From NCBI GenBank assembly GCA_963757805.1, contig CAVWSM010000025.1, positions 310,001 through 374,000 on the forward strand: a stretch of DNA of 64,000 nt, given 5' to 3'. Both the position numbers and the translations under genes were made by a program. The notes beneath the pieces were generated by a model. The model saw only the letters and a list, made by a program, of their open reading frames with translations. It was not told the DNA's origin and made no database searches. The stretch is from CAVWSM01 sp963757805 (lineage in GTDB: Bacteria; Actinomycetota; Actinomycetes; Jiangellales; Jiangellaceae). Of the stretch, positions 26,723 to 37,989 are shown in pieces (the first letter of the stretch is position 1; every line of letters begins with the position of its first letter).

Positions 26723-27510
26723 ATGACTAACGTGATCAGGACCACCCGAGCGATCCTCGTCGTCGCCGCGCTGAGCGGCGTGATGACGGTGTTCGCCCAG
26801 ATCGGTCTCGCCGCCGACCCGGCTCGACTCGACGGGTTGGTGGTGTCTGTGTCTGGCGTGGGCGCCGCGGTCCTGAGCGGTTGGCTGGCGCTGGCTATCG
26901 TGATCTCTGCGCTCGCGTCGCTCCCAGGGGCTGTTGGTCGAGCCGCGGCAGGCCTAGCAGTTGGGATCACGCCGGCGACCGCACGCCACGTCGTGCACCT
27001 CGTCCTGGGTGTTTCAGTGGCGGTCGGCACGGCGAGTCTCCCGGTGGTCGCTTCGGCGGCGCCGGGCAGCTGACCGCAGCTGCGAGCCTGGGGGTCGCAT
27101 CCGCGGACGACGAGATGTTCGCTGCGCTCCCCCACGTCAGCCGACCGGTGCAAGACACCGCGCGCACGGCGACGGCCGTGTCTGCTCCGTCTCAGGCACC
27201 AGTGGCCGCTCTCCCGAGCACGCTCGGCTGGACTCCTTCGATCCCTGCACCGTCCGCGCCGGCTCCCGGGCCGACCCCGGACGTCGCTGTCGTGTCGACA
27301 CCCCCACGCGATGGCGAGGCGGTACCCGACGAGGTGGTCGTGCGGCGAGGCGACTCGCTCTGGGCCATCGCCGGCCGGGTTCTCGGCCCCGCGGCCAGCG
27401 ATGCCGAGATCGCGGCGACGTGGCCCCGGTGGTTCGACGCAAACCGCGCCGTCATCGGCCCCGATCCCGACGTCATCCGGCCCGGCACAGTGCTGCACCC
27501 GCCGGCCTGA
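26723..27510 (+). pseudogene. Membrane protein with C-terminal LysM domain, frameshifted
   Basis: The first frame (116 codons from ATG 26723) has helices near 8-28, 45-70 and 92-112 and ends GTASLPVVASAAPGS at 27073. In the preceding frame (-1) QLTAAASLGVASADD continues with a Pro/Ala-rich linker and a LysM domain (VVRRGDSLWAIAGRVLGP through RPGTVLHPPA) to the stop at 27510. Total length is 3n+2, so one missing G in the run at 27063-27065 would restore one 262-residue protein. LysM domains bind peptidoglycan. Either a lesion or a sequence error; two independent genes are less likely because the second frame has no good start. Confidence 0.7.
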
Positions 27511-27561
27511 CAACTCACCCAGCAACCCATTCACCCGCACCACCTGGTCGAGGGAGGCCCC

Positions 27562-28182
27562 GTGGCTATCCGCACCACCGCCCCGAGCACGTCGAGTTCG
27601 AAGCCGACGCTGCGACTGGTTCCTCCGCCGGACAGTGCACCGCCGTACGACGACGAGCTCGGCGTCGCGCGGGTCACCCACCCGCCGACGCAGGGCGCGC
27701 TGGCGCTCGACTTCCGGCTGCGCAGTGGCGTCGCGGCGATCCCCGAGCCACCGGCCCAATTGCGGTTGATCGTCGACGAGCCGGCACCGCCACCCGCGGC
27801 CGACGGTGACGACGACGTCGACACCTTCTGCGCCCGCCAACCCACGCCGACCTCCACCCTGCCCGACCCCAAGGTGTGGATCGCACGGCTGAGCCAGGCG
27901 ACGATCGAGGTCCTGGCGGGGGTGCGCCCGCTCACCCAGCTGAGCCCATGGCTGGACGAGCGCGTCTACAGCCATCTCGGCGTGCGGTTGAAGGCGGCCT
28001 CGCGCCGATCGACCGCTCCACGCCTGCGCGCCAAGCTGCGCACTGTGCGCATCTGCCTGCCGGCCGATGGCGTGGTGGAGGCGAGCGCTGTGGTGCAGTA
28101 CGGTCCGCGCTGCCGCGCTATGGCGCTTCGGCTGGAAGGCCTCGACGGACGCTGGCGCTGCACCGAGCTCACGCTCGTCTAG
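27562..28182 (+). CDS. Rv3235-like (DUF6459) protein
   Basis: 206 residues. The N-terminal half is Pro-rich and probably disordered; the C-terminal half contains WIARLSQATIEVLAGVRPLTQLSPWL and LRLEGLDGRWRCTELTLV, the conserved core of the Rv3235 family found beside secA in many actinobacteria. A basic patch (RRSTAPRLRAKLRTVRI) could bind nucleic acid (inference). Function unknown. It follows the LysM gene by about 50 bases on the same strand; secA follows on the other strand after the kinase gene. Confidence 0.75.
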   Translation: MAIRTTAPSTSSSKPTLRLVPPPDSAPPYDDELGVARVTHPPTQGALALDFRLRSGVAAIPEPPAQLRLIVDEPAPPPAADGDDDVDTFCARQPTPTSTLPDPKVWIARLSQATIEVLAGVRPLTQLSPWLDERVYSHLGVRLKAASRRSTAPRLRAKLRTVRICLPADGVVEASAVVQYGPRCRAMALRLEGLDGRWRCTELTLV

Positions 28183-28233
28183 ACCAGTCACACGGGGTAT
28201 GACTTCCGGAGGTCAACCCGAGGAGGTCAACGC

Positions 28234-29010
28234 ATGCCGCCACAGCGGCTCGCAGACGGACGCCGCGTGTTCGTCAAGCGGCAGCCCGGGGCGCCGCCTG
28301 ACTTCTTCCCGGCGGAGGCGCGCGGTCTGGAGATCCTGCGTGGAGCGCCAGACGGGATGCCAGTGCCCGAGGTGATCGCGGTCGATGCCGACACCCTCGT
28401 CCTCGAATGGATCGACGAGGGCGGGCCCACGACCGGGGTTGCCAATGAGACCGGGCGTGCGCTGGCGCGGATGCACGCCCATGGGCGACCGGAATTCGGC
28501 CTCCGTGACGGCGACGGCTACATCGGCCGGCTACCGCTGCCCAACGGCCCGTTGGGGTCGTGGCCCGAGTTCTATGTCGAGCGTCGCATCCGTCCGTACG
28601 CGCGCATGGCGTACGACGATGGCGCGCTCAGCCGCAGCGATCTGACGGCTGTCGAGCACGTCATCGAGCAGATCGCCGAGCTCGCCGGACCAGCCGAGCC
28701 TCCCGCCCTGATCCACGGTGACCTGTGGAGCGGCAACCTGCTCTGGGGGCGCGACGGTCGGGGCTGGCTGGTGGACGCCGCAGCTGTGCACGGCGGGCAC
28801 CGCGAGACCGACCTCGCGATGCTCGCGCTGTTCGGCGCGCCGCACCTCGACCGCATCCTCGCGGCTTACCAGGACGTCGCACCACTCGCGCCGGGCTGGG
28901 AAGAGCGAGTGGCGCTACATCAACTGCACCCGGTGCTGGTGCACGCGGCGCTTTTCGGCGGCAGCTATGGCGCGACCGCCGGCCGGCTCGCTCGGGAGTG
29001 CCTGGACTAG
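28234..29010 (+). CDS. Fructosamine kinase / aminoglycoside phosphotransferase-fold protein
   Basis: 258 residues. Kinase features are RLADGRRVFVKRQ (ATP-binding Lys), FFPAEARGLEILRG, the catalytic loop IHGDLWSGNLLW and VDAAAVHGGHRETDLAML (metal-binding Asp). The family phosphorylates ketosamines for deglycation. The N-terminus is short: relatives have 15-25 residues before LADGR. An ATG at 28199 opens another frame (MTSGGQPEEVNA), and a 10-base direct repeat (ggaggtcaac at 28208 and 28222) suggests a 14-base duplication or an indel that cut it off. The ATG at 28234 has GAGGAGG at a good distance, so it may still be used. Confidence 0.78.
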   Translation: MPPQRLADGRRVFVKRQPGAPPDFFPAEARGLEILRGAPDGMPVPEVIAVDADTLVLEWIDEGGPTTGVANETGRALARMHAHGRPEFGLRDGDGYIGRLPLPNGPLGSWPEFYVERRIRPYARMAYDDGALSRSDLTAVEHVIEQIAELAGPAEPPALIHGDLWSGNLLWGRDGRGWLVDAAAVHGGHRETDLAMLALFGAPHLDRILAAYQDVAPLAPGWEERVALHQLHPVLVHAALFGGSYGATAGRLARECLD

Positions 29011-29015
29011 ATCCA

Positions 29016-29032
29016 GCGAGGGCCGGCCTCGC
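29016..29032. terminator. Hairpin between convergent kinase and secA genes
   Basis: GCGAGG (29016-29021) and CCTCGC (29027-29032) flank a 5-base loop. It lies between the kinase stop (29010) and the secA stop (29036), where a bidirectional terminator is expected. There is no U-run. Confidence 0.4.
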
Positions 29033-29035
29033 GGA

Positions 29036-31873
<2,838 letters not shown>

Positions 31874-32058
31874 GCTGGTTCGCTCCTTGGACGCGAGTCC
31901 GGGTGGCCGGGCAGTCAGCCCGGGGTGCGGGCGCGGTGGCGCCCCGTCGAGCCATCGTACGTGGCCCGCACCAGGAAAGTGCCCTCTGGTCGCGCTCGCC
32001 TCCGGCTCGCCGCTCCGCGCCTCGCGCCTGGGATCAGTGCCCGTGCGACCATGCCGGG

Positions 32059-33183
32059 ATGCAACCCGTTGAGCTCACTGACGGCGATGTCCGCCTCCGA
32101 CAGGCCACCCTGGACGACGTCGACGAGATCATCGAGCAGTGCAACGACCAGGAGTCGGTGCGCTGGACAACGGTGCCAACGCCGTACGGTCGGGCCGACG
32201 CGGAACAGTTTGTGATCGAGTTCATTCCGAAGAGCTGGGCCGACGGCAGCGATCTGACCTGGGCGATTGACCTCGGGGGCCGCTTCGCGGGGTCTGTGTC
32301 GCTTCGCCCGGAGAGCAACGGGCGGGCGGAGATCGGTTTCGGGCTGGCACCGTGGGCCCGCGGCAAAGGGATCATGACTCGCGCGGCCGTGCTCGCCATC
32401 GGCTGGGGGTTCGCGGCTGACGGCCTGGGTCTGCGGGCAATGGAGTGGCGCGCGCATGTGGGCAACTGGGCTTCGCGCCGGGTGGCCTGGCGGCTCGGGT
32501 TCCGGATTGAGGGCACCGTACGGGCTCTGTGTGCGCAGCGCGGCGAGCTGCGTGACGCGTGGATCGGCACCCTGCTTGCGGGCGAGGCGATGCGGCCGGC
32601 GACGAAATGGCTGGAAACCCCCGTGATCCGCGGACCCGAGGTGACACTGCGTGCGCTCGAGGACGAGGACGCGGAGACGATCTTCGAGGCGTTCAACGAC
32701 CCGGTGACGCAGCACTGGTTTGGCGGACTCCCGACTCCATACCCCAGGGAGAGTGCCGGGGCGTTCATCGAGGCCCGACGCGAGGATGCCGCAGCGGGGC
32801 GCAGCGCGTACTGGGCGCTGGCGCTGCCAGAGGGCGGTCCCGCGATCGGCGCGGTGTCGGTGGGGGCTATGCAGCAGCACGATGGGGGCGGGGAGATCAG
32901 CTACTGGTTGCACCCTTCGGCGCGCGACAAGGGCGTCGCGACCGAGGCCGTACGGCTGCTCACCCGGCACGCGTTCATCGACGAGGCCGACGGTGGAATG
33001 GGGCTTCGGCGACTGGTCGTGGCCCATGCCGACGGCAACGAGGCGTCGCGGAGGGTGATCGAGCGCGCCGGGTTCCGGCCGATGGGGATCGAGCGGGCCG
33101 GTGACCGCATCCGCGGCGGGGTGGTTGTCGACCTGTACTGGTACGACCTGCTGATGGACGACCCTCCGTCATCCAGGAATTGA
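32059..33183 (+). CDS. Tandem two-domain GNAT acetyltransferase
   Basis: 374 residues made of two GNAT domains (about 1-175 and 185-370). The first has VRLRQATLDDVDEI, GFGLAPWARGKGIMTRA (acetyl-CoA loop) and NWASRRVAWRLGFR; the second has EVTLRALEDEDAETIF, YWLHPSARDKGVATEA and NEASRRVIERAGFRPMG. Both look like RimJ/RimL-type N-acetyltransferases. Both acetyl-CoA loops seem intact. Its substrate is unknown. It is monocistronic between secA (divergent) and the AlkX-type gene (convergent). Confidence 0.85.
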   Translation: MQPVELTDGDVRLRQATLDDVDEIIEQCNDQESVRWTTVPTPYGRADAEQFVIEFIPKSWADGSDLTWAIDLGGRFAGSVSLRPESNGRAEIGFGLAPWARGKGIMTRAAVLAIGWGFAADGLGLRAMEWRAHVGNWASRRVAWRLGFRIEGTVRALCAQRGELRDAWIGTLLAGEAMRPATKWLETPVIRGPEVTLRALEDEDAETIFEAFNDPVTQHWFGGLPTPYPRESAGAFIEARREDAAAGRSAYWALALPEGGPAIGAVSVGAMQQHDGGGEISYWLHPSARDKGVATEAVRLLTRHAFIDEADGGMGLRRLVVAHADGNEASRRVIERAGFRPMGIERAGDRIRGGVVVDLYWYDLLMDDPPSSRN

Positions 33184-33192
33184 CCATGGCCT

Positions 33193-33226
33193 AATCCACC
33201 AGAGCGCTGCTCAGTGGTGGTGGATT
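33193..33226. terminator. Bidirectional terminator-like hairpin
   Basis: AATCCACCA (33193-33201) and TGGTGGATT (33218-33226) form a perfect 9-bp stem; the loop can form a nested GAGC/GCTC hairpin. It sits between the convergent GNAT and AlkX-type stop codons (33183 and 33244). Confidence 0.6.
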
Positions 33227-33243
33227 TCTCCATGATCAACGTG

Positions 33244-34467
33244 TCACGCGGCGGCGAGCGCGACGGCGGCCGACAGGTGCGGTGCGAGATCGCCGCGCCC
33301 GTTGACGACCACGTCGTCGAGCCCTAGCCAGTCGGCCATGCTGCGCAGCTCGGCGGCAAGCTCCTCGGCGGTGTCGCCGGGTGCCCCGGGCTCGACCCAC
33401 GCCGCCTGAACGCGCAGCACGCCGGCCTGCCGGTCGGCCTTCAGGTCTACGCGGCCAACCAGCTGGTCGCCGAGCAAGAAGGGCAGCACGTAGTAGCCGT
33501 AGACCCGCTTGGCCGGCGGGACGTAGATCTCGATGCGATAGCGGAAGCCGAAGATCGCCTCGGTGCGCGCCCGCTCCCAGATCAACGGGTCGAACGGTGC
33601 CAGGAGCGCTCGCGCGTCGACTCGCCGAGGAAGCCGCGCGTCGCGGTGCAGATAGGCCGGCCGGTGCCACCCTTCGATGCGTGTGGGCGTGAGCTCGCCA
33701 ATCTCCACGAGGTCGGCGATCGCGGCGCGCGTCTCCACGGGGCTTAGCCGGAAGTAGTCGCGGAGGCACTGCTCGGTCGCCACGCCGTGCGCCCGCGCGG
33801 CGATGCGGACGAGCTCGCGCTGTGCGTCGGCCGGGTCTGGCGTGGGGGTCGCGAGCACGTCCGCGGGCAGCACCCGCTCGGGCAGGTCGTACAACCTCTC
33901 GAACCCTCGTCGACCGGCCGCGGTGACCTGGCCCGACCAGAACAGCCACTCGAGGGCGCGCTTGACCTCTGACCAGTTCCACCCCCAGTCGGTGCGCTCC
34001 GGTCGGGGCGCGTCGTGCTCGATCTCGCCTGCGGTGATCGGGCCAAGTTGGCGAACCTCGTCGAGCACCCAGTCGACGAAGGCCGGCTGATCTTCGACGA
34101 TGCGCCGAACTCCTCCCCATGCCTCGTCGAGGGCGCGCTCCATGCGCCAGCGCAGCAATGGCTGCGTTTCGACCGGCAGCAGCGAGGCCTCGTGGCCCCA
34201 GTATTCGAACAGAGTGCGCGGCGCCTGTCCCGCCGCGCGGTCGATGAGTGACATGGGGTAGGGGCCGAGCCGGCTGAACACAGGCAGGTAGTGGGCGCGT
34301 GCTAGCACGTTGACCGAGTCGATCTGCAGCAGGCCCGTGTGCCGCACGACTCGCCGCAGCCCGCGCCCGTCAACTTGCCCGCGCGGGCGTGGCGTCGCGA
34401 AACCCTGTGCTGCTAGAGCGACTCGTCTGGCCTGTGGACGGGACAGCAGCTCTGGTCGGCGCGGCAT
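33244..34467 (-). CDS. AlkX/YcaQ-type DNA glycosylase (winged-helix, HTH_42)
   Basis: 407 residues. The sequence fits the YcaQ/AlkZ family: RRPELLSRPQARRVALAAQG at the start, LLQIDSVNVLARAHYLPVFSRLG, FEYWGHEASLLP and a C-terminal FDPLIWERARTEAIFGFRY with YVLPFLLGDQLVGRVDLKADR. The motif Q-I-D (about residues 48-50) corresponds to the Q-phi-D motif of the AlkX subfamily rather than the Q-phi-Q of AlkZ. AlkX enzymes unhook interstrand crosslinks and bulky alkyl adducts. There is no antibiotic cluster beside it in this window. Confidence 0.82.
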   Translation of the reverse strand: MPRRPELLSRPQARRVALAAQGFATPRPRGQVDGRGLRRVVRHTGLLQIDSVNVLARAHYLPVFSRLGPYPMSLIDRAAGQAPRTLFEYWGHEASLLPVETQPLLRWRMERALDEAWGGVRRIVEDQPAFVDWVLDEVRQLGPITAGEIEHDAPRPERTDWGWNWSEVKRALEWLFWSGQVTAAGRRGFERLYDLPERVLPADVLATPTPDPADAQRELVRIAARAHGVATEQCLRDYFRLSPVETRAAIADLVEIGELTPTRIEGWHRPAYLHRDARLPRRVDARALLAPFDPLIWERARTEAIFGFRYRIEIYVPPAKRVYGYYVLPFLLGDQLVGRVDLKADRQAGVLRVQAAWVEPGAPGDTAEELAAELRSMADWLGLDDVVVNGRGDLAPHLSAAVALAAA

Positions 34468-34512
34468 GACTTGATGGTGCCAGCCGCCGCAGACAACCGA
34501 CCGATGTGCGGA

Positions 34513-35166
34513 TCAGTCGTCGTGTGTCAGCGAAAGGTGAAGGACGCCATAGTCGTAACCACGTCGCCGGTAGACCACGCTCGGCAGCTTGTTGTCCGAG
34601 TCGACGAACAGGTAGAAGTCGTGACCGACAAGCTCCATCTCGTAGAGCGCCTGGTCGAGATTCATCGGCTTGGCTTGATGCGTCTTGGTGCGGACGACCA
34701 TCGGACCCTCGTCTGCGACGGGACCGGCGCCCTCGGGCCGCTCGGCGTAGCGGGCGGCTTGCTCCTCCAGGTAGTCGACGGGGGTTTGCTCGACTGCCGG
34801 AGCAGCCTGGTTGTCCAACACGGCCGTGGCCTGCGCCAGGGACACCGGAGTGCGGTGACCACGATGCACGCGCTTGCGATCGGCGACCTTGCGCAGCTGG
34901 GTCTCCAGGCGCTCGGTGGCGAGGTCGAGCGCAGCATATTTGTCGGGAGCGGCGGCCTCCGCTCGGATCACCGGGCCCTTGGAGTGAACGGTGAGCTCGA
35001 CGCGCTCGGCGAAGTCTGCGAGGCGCGGGTTGGTCTCCTTGGAAACCTCGACATCTATGCGAATGACGCGGTTGTTCAACCGCTCGAGACGTCCGAGCTT
35101 GTCGTTGACGTGCTGGCGGAACCGATCTTTGATCTCACAGCGACGGCCCTTAACGACGATGTCCAC
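34513..35166 (-). CDS. hpf: Ribosome hibernation promoting factor, long form
   Basis: 217 residues from the GTG at 35166, which has AGGAGGT about 7 bases upstream. The N-terminal RaiA/HPF domain (VDIVVKGRRCEIKDRFRQ, ELTVHSKGPVIRAEA, DKYAALDLATERLETQL) is followed by a linker and the C-terminal dimerisation domain (MNLDQALYEMELVGHDFYLF ending YDYGVLHL), so it is the long form that forms 100S ribosomes. Position between secA and comF is the conserved one. The same frame continues upstream without a stop into comF; see findings. Confidence 0.93.
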   Translation of the reverse strand: MDIVVKGRRCEIKDRFRQHVNDKLGRLERLNNRVIRIDVEVSKETNPRLADFAERVELTVHSKGPVIRAEAAAPDKYAALDLATERLETQLRKVADRKRVHRGHRTPVSLAQATAVLDNQAAPAVEQTPVDYLEEQAARYAERPEGAGPVADEGPMVVRTKTHQAKPMNLDQALYEMELVGHDFYLFVDSDNKLPSVVYRRRGYDYGVLHLSLTHDD

Positions 35167-36054
35167 GTGGGACCTCCTGGCTCTCGAGGAAAGCCCGAGG
35201 AGACGTGGCCGGCCCGCGCCTGGGGCTCCGCCCCCGGGGCCTGCCGGACCACCGAAGCAGACCGGCGCTCGCTCACGCTCACCCGGGCGGGTGCCATACA
35301 AAGACGTTAGTCGCTGGTGCTCTCCGGTCGGTACCCGAAGCCCGGAAGGTGGGACGCTTCTCACGGCGTGTCGCACGGTCGCCGCGATCGTGGCTGCGCC
35401 GAGCACCGGCCGGCCGGTTACGGACAGTGCCCGGGCGGCCTCGACGAGGGTTGCTCCCGTCGTGACCACGTCGTCCACCACGACCACTGCGAGACCCGCC
35501 AGCAGCGGACGCAGGCCTATCGGCACCCGCAGCGAGCCGGCCAGGTTGGCCCTGCGGGCGGACCGATCAAGGCCCGCCTGGTCGGCGACGCGACGGGCTT
35601 GACGGAGCACCGGCGCCACGCTCACAGCCAGGCCCTCCCTTCGCAGCACCCGACCAGCGCCCCGCGCGATGCGCAGCAGCGGATCGTGCCCACGCTGCCG
35701 CGTGACCGCGCGCCGCGACGGCACAGGCACGATGGCGACGCTCACTTCGGGCCCAGCCCGCGACTCGACGACAGCAGCCCGCACGGCTCCGGCGAGCGCA
35801 AGACCGAGCGGCCGCGCCAGGGCGAGCCGGCCGTGCTCCTTGTGCGCCAGCAGCGCCGCCCGCGCCACGCCGTCGTAGGGCGACACCGTCCAGGTCGGCG
35901 GAAACCCGGCTGGGCACGGTGTCGGCACCGTGGTCCGGGGCGGCCGGCTCAGGTCAGCCGAGCAGCTTGCGCAGAGCAACGTGCCCTGCAGTCCGCAGCC
36001 GGCGCACCGTGTGCCGGCGAACAAATCGAGCACTCCCGAGATCACCGAAGTCAT
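35167..36054 (-). CDS. comF: ComF-family phosphoribosyltransferase, frame open into hpf
   Basis: From ATG 36054: an N-terminal zinc finger (CAGCGLQGTLLCASC), WTVSPYDGVARAALLAHKEHG, VSVAIVPVPSRRAVTRQRGHDPL and the PRPP-binding motif VVVVDDVVTTGAT (about residue 200). ComF-type proteins take part in DNA uptake or nucleotide-linked metabolism; the role in actinobacteria is unclear. About 240 residues read as ComF up to AATIAATVRHAV, then some 60 Gly/Pro/Arg-rich residues lead without a stop to the hpf GTG. The stop I would expect is absent; the coordinates end where hpf starts. A frameshift near 35340-35370, a true fusion, or read-through are possible. Confidence 0.7.
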
Positions 36055-36138
36055 GCACAGAGCGTGCCGATGGCAGCCGTCCGGGGGCAGCGGATGGAAC
36101 CAATCTGTGGACGGGGAACGACTTCCCCGGCGCGATGT

Positions 36139-36227
36139 GGACAACCTGACGAGCCCCCTGCTGCGCAGGTTGTCAGGCCGTCGAGCCCGTTCCCGGGAGG
36201 TCAGCCGGTCTGACAACCTGACAAGTC
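36139..36227. repeat. Dispersed inverted-repeat element, copy B
   Basis: Core 36167-36227; on the minus strand it begins GACTTGTCAGGTTGTCAGAC and the other end is CCTGACAACCTG, so CAGGTTGTCAG pairs with CTGACAACCTG. A further half copy (GTCAGGTTGTCC on the minus strand) lies at 36139-36150. It begins 18 bases past the corrected lpqB stop. Confidence 0.7.
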
Positions 36228-36245
36228 GCCAGCTCCGCGCGTCGG

Positions 36246-37989
36246 TCAACCCGGAAAGGCCGGCGCGAACCCGTCGCCCACTGCCAGCCACCGGCCCCGC
36301 GAGTCCTGCTGCTGCAACCGCCCGTCCGGCGTCGACACCACGATCCGCTCAAGTGCCGCGGGCGAAGCCGCCAGCTCCTCGTGCCTCGGTCACATCCTGC
36401 CGCGCGGTCGGCTCTAGCCCACTGACCGCCACGATGTACGGGGTTCGTACGGACTCTCCCGCAGACTCGGCGAGCACCGCGATCTGCGACACGTCGATCC
36501 AGTCGGCGTCGAGCACGGCGCCCTCCTCGAACGGCACCTCTTGCAGGTTGACGAGACTCAGCGGCACCTGTCGATCGGGCTGTTCCTCGCGCAGCAAACC
36601 GACGAGCGCGACGCGGCGCTCGCCCTGCTCCGCCACGAGCAGCACTCGCACTCCATCGGCGTTGATGCGCACGGTTTCGACGTGCCACGGCAGCAGCTCA
36701 GGAGCGACCACCGTCGTGACGGTTTCACCGCTGGCTCGTAGCAACCGGGACCCATCGGCCGTCCGGTCGACGGTCCAGACCGACCCCTCCCGATCCCAGG
36801 AGGGAGCGGAAAGATCCGTACCGGTCGCCATCTCGTCCAGCGCACCACCCTCGAACCGCGCGCGCAGCAACCGGGTGCCCGAGGCGTCGACGGCAGCCGC
36901 CGAGCCGGTGTCCAGCGAGACGCCAACCGAGCGGACTCCCGCGCCCTCCTCGCCGAACGCCCCGCCCACCGGCGCTGTCGCGTCATCATCTGGCAGCACG
37001 GTGACGACCCTGCCGTCGAGCACTGCATAGATCGTGCTGCCGCGGGACGGGGAGGTCGGGTCGAACCCGCGCACCGTGCTGGCAGACACCACGCCGTCGT
37101 CAGCACCGGGGACCGTGAGCGGAGTCCCCTCCACCGTGATGGCGACCTCTCGAATTTCCGCAGGCAGCTGGCTGCTCAGCGTGACGAACAGCTGCGCGGC
37201 CAGCCGGCTCCGCGCATCGGGCGATGCGGTCCGCGCCTGCTCGGTCAGGTTGACCGTGGCTACGCCGTCCTCACGTACCGGAACGCTGTCGGTGACCAGC
37301 GCGGTCCCCTCGGGGAACGCGGTCGCCACCGCCGGAGACAACCACGCCGTCGGTCCGCGCAGCAGCGACTGCACCAGCAGCGTCGACTGGTTGGCGCCGC
37401 CGACGGGGAGCATGACCTGGTCGGCCACGAGGACGCCCGAGACGGGTTCGGGAAAGTAGACCTCGTACGGGGCGTACTCCCGCTCGAACTGAGACTCCGA
37501 CAGCACCAGGCCGGGCGGCGGCCCTGCGATCCGCCACTCCCCGTCGACCTGGGTAAGCGGGATCGTGATCTCAGCTGTCTCGCCGTCGGCCGCGGGTGCA
37601 TAGGTGCCGTCGGCGTGCACCCGCCCGGCGAGCTGCATGGATAGGAGCACTTGGCCGTCGGCGACCTTCCGTGCGGCCGCCGCCGTCCCGTCGAACACCT
37701 CGATCTGCGCGGACGGATCCCAGCTGGTGCTTGCCTCCGGAGTGAGGTATGCGGTGGCGCCCGGGTATCCGGGCACGTAGCTCCGCATCGACGCCAGGAA
37801 ACCCTCGACGATGGCGACCTCGTCGGCACCGTCCTCCGGCTCGACGGGGAAGTTGCCGACGTACGGCGGCTCCGACCGGGCGGCGATCGGCACGCCCTCC
37901 TCGACCGGTCCGGAGGTCGGCAGGCCGCCACAGCCGGCGAGCAACAGCAGCATCACGCCGACCGCGACTGCACGAACATCAACGCGCAT
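36246..37989 (-). CDS. lpqB: LpqB lipoprotein with a C-terminal frameshift
   Basis: Signal peptide with lipobox (LLLLAGC, Cys about 20), a GerMN-type domain in the N-terminal half (ESQFEREYAPYEVYFPEP and following) and a beta-propeller-like C-terminal half. LpqB works with MtrAB in envelope homeostasis. The frame from 37989 ends at 36349 after EARGAGGFARGT. The family C-terminus is in the neighbouring frame: ELAASPAALERIVVSTPDGR, then LQQQDSRGRWLAVGDGFAPA to a stop at 36246. Length 3n+1 points to one extra base near 36378-36395; repaired length 580 residues. The start overlaps mtrB by 11 bases. Confidence 0.88.

Noticed and set aside
26881..27510. Separate LysM gene starting at 26881 or at the ATG near 27115
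   Set aside because: No signal or ribosome site, and the N-terminal part of this frame is a shadow of the upstream gene; a frameshifted single gene is simpler.
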